Shown: piece after piece, positions 28,882 through 36,427 of the stretch
Layout of the letters: every line of letters starts with the position of its first letter
Numbering within the stretch: position 1 is the stretch's first letter
Assembly: GCA_964511425.1 (NCBI GenBank)
Contig: CAZEFI010000001.1
Coordinates: forward strand, 239,906 to 303,905
DNA from: Bin55 sp964511425
Lineage (GTDB): Bacteria; Pseudomonadota; Gammaproteobacteria; Pseudomonadales; Azotimanducaceae
DNA length: 64,000 nucleotides
Direction of reading: 5' to 3'
Notes under the pieces: model-generated
Database searches by the model: none
What the model was told of the DNA's origin: nothing
Seen by the model: the letters and a program-made list of their open reading frames with translations, nothing else
Position numbers and translations under genes: made by a program

Positions 28882-29493
28882 ATGTACATATCTGCTGAAT
28901 TTCTCACTAGTGCGTCGGTTCTTGCCCAATGCCCGCAGGACTGTATTCCCGAGGTTGCGTTTATTGGTCGATCAAATTCGGGTAAATCAAGCTGTTTAAA
29001 CAGGATTACGGGTTCAAAGTCTCTAGCCAGAGTGAGTAAAACACCAGGGCGCACACAACTCTTAAACTTTTTTGCGATTGCAAGTGGGGGGCGTCTCGTA
29101 GATCTTCCAGGTTACGGGTACGCAAAGGTCAGTAAGCACCAGCAAGCTGAATGGGGTGAGGCGGTACATCATTACCTTGAGCGACGATCCAATTTGGTCG
29201 GGCTTGTGTTGATCATCGACTCGAGACACCAACCACAACCGTTGGACCAAGAAATGCTACGCTGGTGTAAGACTCGCCAGTTGCCCTTATTGATCCTACT
29301 GAATAAAGTCGACAAAGCAACTCAGAGAGAACGTGATAGGTGTTTCCGATCGACTCAAGAACTTTTATCAGGTTACGAACAAGTCAAACTGATTTTCTTC
29401 TCTGCAAAATCGGGTAAAGGTACGAGCGAAGTCCAACAGCACATTAGAAACTGGCTGCAACACGCTCAAACTAATGGGCTTCACGCCAATTAG
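28882..29493 (+). CDS. engB: Ribosome biogenesis GTP-binding protein EngB/YihA
   Basis: A 203-aa essential-type GTPase involved in large ribosomal subunit assembly. G1 is GRSNSGKSS (~residue 30), G2 lies in KTPGRTQLLNFF, G3 is DLPGYGYAKV (~75) and G4 is LNKVDKAT (~138). The length is typical. Its 3' end overlaps that of the convergent polA by 23 bases. Confidence 0.96.
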   Translation: MYISAEFLTSASVLAQCPQDCIPEVAFIGRSNSGKSSCLNRITGSKSLARVSKTPGRTQLLNFFAIASGGRLVDLPGYGYAKVSKHQQAEWGEAVHHYLERRSNLVGLVLIIDSRHQPQPLDQEMLRWCKTRQLPLLILLNKVDKATQRERDRCFRSTQELLSGYEQVKLIFFSAKSGKGTSEVQQHIRNWLQHAQTNGLHAN

Positions 29494-32164
29494 AACCGAT
29501 CCCCACATCAACCACTAGCTCGACGTCCAATTGTGCAACGTCTTGCATTACTGGGACAATTGATTGTTGTAAGGTCTCCGCTTGTGAAGCCGCAACTTCA
29601 AAGACAATCTCATCGTGGACGTGTAGTACCATCCTAGCGTCAATGTCTGACTCTGATAGAAAATTATCAATTTCCACAGTCGCGAGCTTGATGATGTCTG
29701 CCGCGGTCCCTTGCATCGGTGCATTGATAGCCACACGCTCCGCGTAAGCGCGACGCGCAGCAGTACTACTATGTATGTCATCAAGGAAAATACGCCGACC
29801 AAAAAGAGTTTCTACGAAACCGTGTTCCCGAGCATTTTCTTTAGTAGTGTCCATATACCGCAAAACACCGGGGTAGTGTTCAAAATAATTCTCGATAAAT
29901 TTCTTTGCCATGCTGCGATCAATTCCAAGATGTTGTGCGAGACCAAAGACGCCCATTCCGTAGATCAACCCGAAATTGATACCCTTTGCTTGCCGGCGCA
30001 TCTCGTCCGTTACCACATCGTAGGGTAATCCGAACATTTCACTTGCCGTCGCACGATGAATGTCGCGCTCCGCGGCAAATGCTTTTTGCAACCCATGGTC
30101 TCCTGACAAATGAGCCATAATCCGCAGTTCTATCTGCGAATAGTCGGCAGCAAGCAGTACTGAGCCGTCTTTTGCAACAAATGCCTCACGTAATCGTCGA
30201 CCATCCACTGTTCGGATGGGAATGTTCTGTAAATTTGGACCAGAGGATGCCAACCGGCCCGTCATCGCATTCGTTTGGTCGTATGTCGTGTGCACTCGAC
30301 CTGATGCAGGATGAATGTAATTTCCCAATTGATCAGTGTAGGTCGACTTCAACTTGGTCGCGGCGCGGTACTCTAACACTATCCCCGGTAGTTCGTGTTC
30401 CAATCTTAAGTCGCGAAGTATCTCTTCCGAGGTAGATCGGGACCCGGTACGAGTCTTCCGCGGTGCTGTAAGCCCTAGCTCGTCATATAACACTTCTTGA
30501 AGCTGCTTTGGCGAGTTCAAACCAAATGGCCGACCTGCTAGCTCGTAGGCTTTAACGGTGAGTTTCGCAGCGCGAGATTCCAACTCTTCGCTTAACTGAT
30601 CTATTGGTCCTCGAATGAGGCGAACACCGTTATTCTCAATCCGTGCTAGTGCAGACAACAGTGGGCATTCGATGTTCGAATACACGAACGAACACTTCGT
30701 TAAATCCTCCAACTGTTTGCGCAATATGGGAAATATTCGCACATTGACCGCTACGAGTTCGCCCATGAACGCGGCTGATTCGGGGATCGGTGCGTCTACG
30801 AAGGAAATCTGTTTTACCCCACTTCCTACCAGCGTCTTGGCGTCAATGGTGGTGTGTTGTAGATGTCTCGACGAGAGAGCCGAAGAATAGTGGCCGCCCG
30901 GCGCGGTGCTATTCAACACGTACGACATGAGTGCCGTGTCCCACATCTCACCTTTCACTTCCAATCCGTAAGCAAGCAAGCATTTCACTGTCGATTTGAG
31001 ACTGTTTCCAACCTTTACTATGCTCTCGTCTTCGAGGACTGGTTTTAAAGTTTCGAGCACGGTCTCTGCTTCGAGCTGTCGAAATTCGGGATCTGTGTGT
31101 GTTAGTGGAATGTATGCGGCGCGCTGGTTGTCAGTTGCTAGTGCTATTCCGGTAAAGCTGCCAGCTACGGAAGTTCTAGTGCGATGGCCTCGTGTCACCA
31201 ATACCATTTGCCGGTGTTGGCGGATTCGGTCTACCCACCTCGCTAGAGTGAACGTATCGGTGATAATCTCATAAGAAGAACCCAAGCCTTTCGACGTCGT
31301 CGTTCCGTCCAACTCCTTCAAACGACGTACGAGAGTGCGAAACTCCAGCTCTTCGAACATTGAAGTCAGTGCCTCGGTATCTAAAGGCTTACGTTCAAGA
31401 TCCTCATGTTCAATGTCTAGTTCGACATCACACTTGATCGTAACAAGTTCACGGGATAAATCGAGATGCTCAGCCGCCGCGCGCAGATTCTCACCGATTT
31501 TTCCTTTTATATGATCTTTATTTTCGAGGATGTTGTCGAGTGTGCCGTATTCTGCCAACCACTTTGCAGCCGTCTTTGGACCGACCTTATTGACGCCCGG
31601 TATATTGTCAGACGTATCTCCCGTCAAAGTTAGAAAATCAATGATCTGTTCCGGTTTGACGTTAAATTTCTCAATCACACCTTTACGGTCGAGAGAACGA
31701 TCGAACATTGAGTCAAGCAGTACGACATTGTCGTTCACCAGCTGTGCTAAATCTTTATCTGAAGAAATAATCAGCACTTTTTGTTCGTTAGTTTCCGCGC
31801 GACGAGCCAAGGTACCGATGATGTCATCAGCTTCAAATCCGTCTTGCATGAGCACCGATAAACCCAGTTTGCGAATTGCCTCGTACGTAAGATCGATTTG
31901 CCGTACCATTTCTTCTTGCATTGGAGGCCTGGTTGCTTTGTATTCCTTGTAAATGTCGTGCCGAAAGGTAGGTTTTGCCGTATCAAACACGACTGCAATC
32001 GGAGATTGGGTATACTCGTGCATAAGATTAAGCAACATATTCACCACGCCCCGAATCGCACCGGTAGGTTGTCCGGTCGAAGTTTGGAGATTGGGCATCG
32101 CATAGAAGGCACGATAGAGGTAATGAGAACCATCTACCAGAATGAGTGGTTGGGACACGGACAT
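29471..32164 (-). CDS. polA: DNA polymerase I, with degenerate 3'-5' exonuclease domain
   Basis: An 897-aa Pol I for gap filling and primer removal. The N-terminal 5'-nuclease domain is intact in appearance (LVDGSHYLYRAFYAM, DEADDI-like FEADDIIGTLA, GDTSDNIPGV). The polymerase domain has motif A ADYSQIELRIMAHLSGD, motif B RRQAKGINFGLIYGMG and motif C HVHDEIVFE. The proofreading domain is present in length but has lost the metal-binding acids. The segment matching E. coli FDTETDSL reads LVTRGHRT (~319-326), LKYD reads LKST (~388), and the YAAEDAD segment reads FMGELVA (~465). The enzyme should therefore polymerise without proofreading (inference by manual alignment). Confidence 0.95.
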   Translation of the reverse strand: MSVSQPLILVDGSHYLYRAFYAMPNLQTSTGQPTGAIRGVVNMLLNLMHEYTQSPIAVVFDTAKPTFRHDIYKEYKATRPPMQEEMVRQIDLTYEAIRKLGLSVLMQDGFEADDIIGTLARRAETNEQKVLIISSDKDLAQLVNDNVVLLDSMFDRSLDRKGVIEKFNVKPEQIIDFLTLTGDTSDNIPGVNKVGPKTAAKWLAEYGTLDNILENKDHIKGKIGENLRAAAEHLDLSRELVTIKCDVELDIEHEDLERKPLDTEALTSMFEELEFRTLVRRLKELDGTTTSKGLGSSYEIITDTFTLARWVDRIRQHRQMVLVTRGHRTRTSVAGSFTGIALATDNQRAAYIPLTHTDPEFRQLEAETVLETLKPVLEDESIVKVGNSLKSTVKCLLAYGLEVKGEMWDTALMSYVLNSTAPGGHYSSALSSRHLQHTTIDAKTLVGSGVKQISFVDAPIPESAAFMGELVAVNVRIFPILRKQLEDLTKCSFVYSNIECPLLSALARIENNGVRLIRGPIDQLSEELESRAAKLTVKAYELAGRPFGLNSPKQLQEVLYDELGLTAPRKTRTGSRSTSEEILRDLRLEHELPGIVLEYRAATKLKSTYTDQLGNYIHPASGRVHTTYDQTNAMTGRLASSGPNLQNIPIRTVDGRRLREAFVAKDGSVLLAADYSQIELRIMAHLSGDHGLQKAFAAERDIHRATASEMFGLPYDVVTDEMRRQAKGINFGLIYGMGVFGLAQHLGIDRSMAKKFIENYFEHYPGVLRYMDTTKENAREHGFVETLFGRRIFLDDIHSSTAARRAYAERVAINAPMQGTAADIIKLATVEIDNFLSESDIDARMVLHVHDEIVFEVAASQAETLQQSIVPVMQDVAQLDVELVVDVGIGSNWREAH

Positions 32165-32204
32165 GGCAAGCTATCCTTGATGAAGAACAGTGCAGAGGTA
32201 CAAC

Positions 32205-32507
32205 ATGAGAGCATTCATTAGTGTATTAGGCATTAGCGTTATATTACTTTTCTGGTCTAATTCACTCGGGGCTGACGATGAAAAAGAACCCCAGGAGAAA
32301 AAAGTCAAGGGCCCGGACGTGGTTTTAGTCGAATCGGAGAAAAAATCCATTCAGGAGTTCCGACACAATGGTCGGCTCGTGATGATTAAAGTTGTACCGA
32401 AAAAAGGTAAACCTTATTACCTAGTTCCTGAAAACCCAGCAAAACATTTTGGCGATTTAGAACGAGCAGACCGATTAGTACCAAAATGGATTCTCAAGCG
32501 TTTTTGA
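32205..32507 (+). CDS. DUF2782 family small exported protein
   Basis: A 100-aa protein with an N-terminal signal peptide (MRAFISVLGISVILLFWSNS), a Lys/Glu-rich middle, and the family-like core VKVVPKKGKPYYLVPENPAKHFGDLERADRLVPKWILKRF. ATG 32205 follows AGAGG; the frame is open back to GTG 32190. DUF2782 genes are typically found next to polA and thrB in Gammaproteobacteria, as here. The function is unknown. Confidence 0.82.
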   Translation: MRAFISVLGISVILLFWSNSLGADDEKEPQEKKVKGPDVVLVESEKKSIQEFRHNGRLVMIKVVPKKGKPYYLVPENPAKHFGDLERADRLVPKWILKRF

Positions 32508-32519
32508 CCGCACTACTAA

Positions 32520-33506
32520 ATGGCCGTAATCACTGAACTTCATCGTTCTGATATAGACCATGTTCTAACAAAGTATGACTTAGGCTCTTTAGTAAGCTTT
32601 CGCGAAACACATGATGGAATTGAAAATTCCAATTACATAGTTTGCGTAAAACACAACAACTCCGCGTCAGATCACAAAGAATATGTTCTAACGGTTCTTG
32701 AGGACCAAAGTCTCAATAATCGCTCACTTGTAGTAGCGACGTTAGAGCGTTGCTTCGTACACGGTCTACCGGTACCGGAGATCGTGCGGACTAGTGAAGG
32801 AGCAGAGATCGCTAAGTGGCGAGATCGTGAAATTGTTCTCTGTCACCGCGTATTGGGTAATCACGTGGTTTTGCCGACTCAGAAGCACTGTGCTGCCATT
32901 GGGCGTTTTTTGGCGCGGGCACATTTGATTCTTCGGTCCGTTGATGATAACACTCCCTACGCGCGTGATCTAAATTGGTTGAAAAACGTCTCACAAACAT
33001 GCCAGGAAAGCCTACAGACCGAAGAGCGTAGGGTACTCCGGAGAGCGATGAGTTTATTGGGTTCACTTTTGGAACGTAATGATGTACAGAGCTTACCGCA
33101 AGGCATCATTCATGGAGATCTCTTCAGGGACAACGTACTATTTAATCAACATGGGTTGTGCGGAGTTCTCGACTTTCATCATGCTGGTTATGGGTATTGG
33201 TTGTTTGACCTGGCTGTTGCGATAAACGACTGGTGCTGGGAAAACGGTCAACTAGATGGGAAAAAGACTTTTACGGTTTTACGTGAGTACAGCAACATTC
33301 GAAAGTTGAAGGCAATGGAACATTGGTGTTTCCCGTTCTTTCTGCTGTACGCGGCGGTTGGTTTTTGGTTATCGCGCCTTGTTATCTCGACGCGAGGCGA
33401 TTTACCGGGAGACTATCCTCGCAAAGACCCTAAGGAGATTGAGGGCAAAGTTCTGCAACATCTCATGCGTCCGTTTCATATTCACGAACTAGTTACATCC
33501 CCCTGA
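32520..33506 (+). CDS. thrB: Homoserine kinase (ThrB, APH-fold type)
   Basis: Phosphorylates homoserine in threonine biosynthesis. The 328-aa protein belongs to the aminoglycoside-phosphotransferase-like ThrB class: GIENSNYIV nucleotide loop region (~residue 36), IIHGDLFRDNVLF catalytic loop (~195) and GVLDFHHAGYGYWLFDLAVAINDW metal-binding Asp segment (~215). It is 12 bases downstream of the DUF2782 gene, as in related genomes. Confidence 0.93.
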   Translation: MAVITELHRSDIDHVLTKYDLGSLVSFRETHDGIENSNYIVCVKHNNSASDHKEYVLTVLEDQSLNNRSLVVATLERCFVHGLPVPEIVRTSEGAEIAKWRDREIVLCHRVLGNHVVLPTQKHCAAIGRFLARAHLILRSVDDNTPYARDLNWLKNVSQTCQESLQTEERRVLRRAMSLLGSLLERNDVQSLPQGIIHGDLFRDNVLFNQHGLCGVLDFHHAGYGYWLFDLAVAINDWCWENGQLDGKKTFTVLREYSNIRKLKAMEHWCFPFFLLYAAVGFWLSRLVISTRGDLPGDYPRKDPKEIEGKVLQHLMRPFHIHELVTSP

Positions 33507-33515
33507 AACGAAATA

Positions 33516-34298
33516 CTACTGCTGTGCAGATTCGTCTGTAATCTTCCCGCCGAGGTAAGTCCAGCGAATTGCATCGGCGTACACGGTCGTGCCTAAGCTA
33601 CCGACAATCGCATCCGATACCCACACTACTACTTCGTTTTCCACTATATCGTATTCGCTAACGCGTTGCCACCCATACTCGGATCCAATGAAATCGAAGT
33701 CAGTGGACGATTGAGTGGTACCATTGTGCAGGGTAATGACAATGTTTCCCGCACGATATTCTCGCTTTGTAGTGATTTGAAAATCATACCACGTTCGCAC
33801 ATATCGATCTTGAAATCCTTTATTCATTACGTGATATTCCAGTTGCCATTTTCCTAGATGGGGCAATGTGGCTTTAAATTGGGCTAGCGTTAATCCTCGC
33901 CCATTTTTTATCCGTACCCACGTCGGACGGTATTTACCGAAGCCCCAACCATCCCTTACTCGATGCCACGTGTTAGCGAGAATCTCATCCGGTTGTTGGG
34001 GTAAATAGTAATGTGATGGTTTGAAATGTTCTGAGGAGTTGCCGTCAAAATGTCTAGGATGAACGGGTCTTACCCGCTCAAGGTTTGAACTCGTTAAGAT
34101 TGAGAATCCGGGATCGAGGTCATCAACAACGATCACGTTTTGATCGTTCAAGGGTGGGTGCCAATCTGTTGGTTGGACTAACGACGGCACTTCGTATTCT
34201 TTAATCCATTGAGTTTGTTCGTCGGGTGGATCGAAGTAGATCGTCTGGTATGCTCCGTTAAATGAAAAGGGAATTATATACGATAGTGCCGGACTCAA
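33516..34298 (-). pseudogene. 3' fragment of the interrupted ABC-2/M1-peptidase-like gene
   Basis: An open frame of 260 codons whose only upstream start is a TTG inside the mobile element's left inverted repeat, so it is not an independent gene. Codons upstream of 34269 on this strand come from the element. The rest (from FSFNGAYQTIYFDPPDEQ) is the natural continuation of the frame that ends at 38083. The C-terminal ~110 residues (GKWQLEYHVMN to VYADAIRWTYLGG) look like a golvesin-type beta-sandwich domain. Probably untranslated now. Confidence 0.85.
34261..34268. repeat. Target-site duplication, left copy
   Basis: AATGAAAA directly abuts the left terminal inverted repeat; the identical 8-mer abuts the right one at 38083-38090. 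An 8-bp duplication is what IS1595-family elements make. The perfect match implies a recent insertion. Confidence 0.9.
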
Positions 34299-34317
34299 TT
34301 CGCTAGTTAAGACCGAC
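34269..34317 (+). repeat. Left terminal inverted repeat of the IS1595 element
   Basis: Begins GGGAATTATATACGATAGTG and ends AAGACCGAC. It matches the reverse complement of 38034-38082 except at two adjacent bases (AT here, CA there). The sequence diverges immediately inside it. Confidence 0.93.
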
Positions 34318-34365
34318 CATTACAAGAGATATTTTATTCTGTCCTTACAATAATATTTACAAGAC

Positions 34366-34379
34366 CCGCCGAACGGCGG
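34366..34379. other. GC-rich hairpin near the left end of the element
   Basis: CCGCCG, AA, CGGCGG forms a perfect 6-bp stem between the left inverted repeat and the first passenger gene. It may insulate the element from outside transcription, although no T-run follows directly. Function inferred. Confidence 0.3.
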
Positions 34380-34409
34380 ATCAATTTTGCAACAAATTTT
34401 GGAGTTTAA

Positions 34410-34706
34410 ATGACAACCTATTTAATCATTTTTGACCGAAGCGAACAAGCATCAGTTACACACAGTCAAATTAATAAATATTTAGAAGATCAAGGAGCGA
34501 GGAAGCTTCTTGGGCTCTCAACAACGTGGATCATTAATTGCGATGAAGACACAATACAAGAAATCTCTGATCAGTTATTCAAGTGGCTCAAGAGTGTCGG
34601 TAGCCGCTTTTGCATTATCCCCATCCACGTAGGCTTTTTCGAAAAAGCGCATCACATTTTTGTCGAGAACGGCGTCCGTAAAAAAATCAATTTTAAATCG
34701 AGATAG
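34410..34706 (+). CDS. Small passenger protein, Cas2/SinR-like ferredoxin fold (tentative)
   Basis: A 98-aa ORF with a good ribosome site (TTGGAG, then ATG). The layout TTYLIIFDR (strand), SQINKYLEDQGA (helix), LGLSTTWIIN (strands), DTIQEISDQLFKWLK (helix), FCIIPIH (strand) resembles the beta-alpha-beta-beta-alpha-beta ferredoxin fold of Cas2-like and SinR-like small proteins, including the S/TTWIV segment. That is pattern recognition, not a proven homology. No CRISPR array or other cas gene is present. The 3' third overlaps the 3' end of the opposing ORF at 34575-34826. Confidence 0.6.
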   Translation: MTTYLIIFDRSEQASVTHSQINKYLEDQGARKLLGLSTTWIINCDEDTIQEISDQLFKWLKSVGSRFCIIPIHVGFFEKAHHIFVENGVRKKINFKSR

Positions 34707-34826
34707 CGTCTGAAGGTCTGCAACGACTTTAAGCACATCAACAATTAGATCGTCTTGTTCGTCCGTTTCTGGTTCAATTATGATCTGTGAACGTTGGCCC
34801 TCACGACACTGGCGATAAATTTTCAT
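34575..34826 (-). CDS. Small passenger protein of unknown function
   Basis: An 83-aa ORF (MKIYRQCREGQRSQIIIEPE...). A GGAG ribosome site stands 7 bases before ATG, and an inverted repeat of GTTGTAAAT lies just upstream, so it looks expressed. It is acidic and helical, with no family I recognise. It converges on and overlaps the 34410-34706 ORF by 132 bases, so one of the two tails may be less constrained. The pair could be antagonistic (inference). Confidence 0.5.
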   Translation of the reverse strand: MKIYRQCREGQRSQIIIEPETDEQDDLIVDVLKVVADLQTLSRFKIDFFTDAVLDKNVMRFFEKAYVDGDNAKAATDTLEPLE

Positions 34827-34840
34827 GTTGTGCTCCTGTG

Positions 34841-34871
34841 GTTGTAAATTAATCTACTTATTATTTACAAC
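34841..34871. promoter_or_regulatory. Inverted repeat GTTGTAAAT / ATTTACAAC
   Basis: Perfect 9-bp arms (34841-34849 and 34863-34871) with a 13-base spacer lie directly upstream of the 83-aa minus-strand ORF. The same word recurs at 35283-35291, and its TTGTAAAT core at 34355-34362 (reverse) and 37764-37771, all in non-coding parts of the element. It is probably a binding site for an element-encoded regulator. Confidence 0.45.
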
Positions 34872-34904
34872 TTAAGCCCGCTGAACACGGTCTTAACTAG
34901 ACAC

Positions 34905-35168
34905 TTATTGAGCTTTCTTCGCCGAGTCTTGTATGAACGGCGAAGCCAAGTCGTCTGACTCTGATTCTGGATCGGAACCCTGACTGTCCCGTATTTCTTG
35001 GGTTAGAAACTGCTCCCGCTCGGCTAATACTTGATCAAAGGCCGACGCTAGTTCGAATACCAACGGCGAGCTGTTGAAAAACCGCCGCTGATAACCTTGA
35101 GTCGGCAGTTCTTCTGGTGACTCTCGGTCTTTGTTTTCTAAGCCTTTCCTGTGGGACAGATTTTTCAT
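34905..35168 (-). CDS. Small hydrophilic passenger protein of unknown function
   Basis: An 87-aa ORF starting MKNLSHRKGLENKDRE, with a GAGG-like ribosome site about 9 bases upstream. It is charged, Ser/Glu/Asp-rich and probably partly disordered, apart from one helix (SSPLVFELASAFDQVLAEREQFLTQEI read in parts). No family is recognised. It reads away from the transposase gene across a 254-base control region. Confidence 0.5.
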   Translation of the reverse strand: MKNLSHRKGLENKDRESPEELPTQGYQRRFFNSSPLVFELASAFDQVLAEREQFLTQEIRDSQGSDPESESDDLASPFIQDSAKKAQ

Positions 35169-35369
35169 GAAATTGATCCCTCAACTAGCCGAGTTCTCGG
35201 TGGTACGTACTGGGTTCAAATTACACAAAAACAGGTTTATATTCTGATTTTGCGTAATTGTCGGCTTCTCGACCCGCGTTAAGTTGTAAATAAATACTGA
35301 AAAATCGCAGGAATTATTTTCTCTAATTTAAAGTTTGAGTAATTTCTGCATAAACTGTACATATACCTA

Positions 35370-35404
35370 TTGACAATAGTATATGATTTATGTCATACTA
35401 TTGA
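35370..35404 (+). promoter_or_regulatory. Transposase promoter overlapped by a palindrome
   Basis: TTGACA at 35370-35375 is a good -35 element. CATACT at 35394-35399 is a fair -10 element at 18-base spacing. CAATAGTAT (35374-35382) and ATACTATTG (35395-35403) are perfect inverted arms that cover both promoter elements, so a bound repressor would shut off the transposase. The AAAGGA ribosome site and ATG 35423 follow. Confidence 0.5.
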
Positions 35405-35422
35405 TAGTGAAAGGATTAAGAA

Positions 35423-36376
35423 ATGACAGCACCAGGTAAGCATTTCCGTAAGGGAATTTCCCTCTTAGAACTGTTCAAACTCTTTCCCGATAGCGAGACG
35501 GCAGAAAAATGGATCATTGAGCGTCGCTGGGGTAAGGAACCGAGCTGCCCGCATTGTGGTTCGAAAAATGTCCAAACAGGAGCCAAGCACAAAACGATGC
35601 CGTTCCGTTGCCGAGAGTCCTCTTGCGGACGGCGGTTTAGTGTCCGTATCGGTACCGTGATGGAGAGCTCCAACCTGAACTATCAGGTATGGGCGATTGC
35701 CATGTATTTAATGGCGGTCAGCATTAAGGGAATTTCTAGCATGAAATTGCACCGTGATTTAAGCATCACGCAAAAATCTGCGTGGCATCTAGCTCACCGG
35801 TTACGTAAGAGTCTGGAAGTAGAGGGAATGAAGGAGTTTGTCGGACCCGTAGAGGTAGACGAAACCTATATCGGTGGTAAGGAACGCAACAAACACGCAT
35901 CCAAGAAACTTCAAGCAGGTCGTGGGACTGTCGGTAAGGTCGCTGTCGTAGGAATGAAAGACCGAGCTACGAACAAGATTAGAGCAGAAGTCGTCAAGAA
36001 CACGGACGCTAAGACCCTACAAGCATTCGTGATCAAGAAAGTCAGGAAGGATACCCAGGTCTTTACGGACGATGCCAGAGCGTACATCGGACTCCCTGTA
36101 CCTCACAAAGCAGTCAAGCACTCGGTTGGTGAGTACGTGGATGGGATGGCACACACGAACGGGATCGAGAGTTTCTGGGCGATGTTAAAACGCGGCTATC
36201 ACGGCACTTACCACAAAATGAGCAAAGAGCATTTGTTCCGTTATGTCAGCGAGTTCGCTACTCGGCACAATATCAGAGACGAAGATACGCTAACTCAAAT
36301 GAACTACTTAGTTGAGAAAATGGACGGGAAGCGGTTAAAATACGATGACTTGATCGACCATGACATTCAGACTTAA
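35423..36376 (+). CDS. IS1595-family (ISXO2-like) DDE transposase
   Basis: A 317-aa transposase. An N-terminal zinc ribbon (CPHCGSKNVQTG, FRCRESSCGRRF, residues ~41-75) recognises DNA. The DDE domain has VEVDETYIGGKE (~143), VFTDDARAYIG (~214) and HTNGIESFWAMLKRGYHG (~245). The last provides the N/E and the downstream Lys typical of this family. It is intact, full length, and preceded by a well-spaced ribosome site. The element is therefore potentially still mobile. Confidence 0.95.
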   Translation: MTAPGKHFRKGISLLELFKLFPDSETAEKWIIERRWGKEPSCPHCGSKNVQTGAKHKTMPFRCRESSCGRRFSVRIGTVMESSNLNYQVWAIAMYLMAVSIKGISSMKLHRDLSITQKSAWHLAHRLRKSLEVEGMKEFVGPVEVDETYIGGKERNKHASKKLQAGRGTVGKVAVVGMKDRATNKIRAEVVKNTDAKTLQAFVIKKVRKDTQVFTDDARAYIGLPVPHKAVKHSVGEYVDGMAHTNGIESFWAMLKRGYHGTYHKMSKEHLFRYVSEFATRHNIRDEDTLTQMNYLVEKMDGKRLKYDDLIDHDIQT

Positions 36377-36427
36377 TGGTCGAACCCAACTAGAAAAAGA
36401 ACGACCAACCAAAGATAGAAAATAGTC

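Noticed and set aside
33516..34298. An independent 260-aa gene downstream of thrB
   Set aside because: Its only start is a TTG inside the element's inverted repeat, and its frame continues exactly from the interrupted upstream gene.
34410..34706. Evidence of a CRISPR-Cas locus from a Cas2-like ORF
   Set aside because: No repeat-spacer array, no cas1 or effector gene nearby; the fold similarity is generic and the ORF sits among IS passengers.
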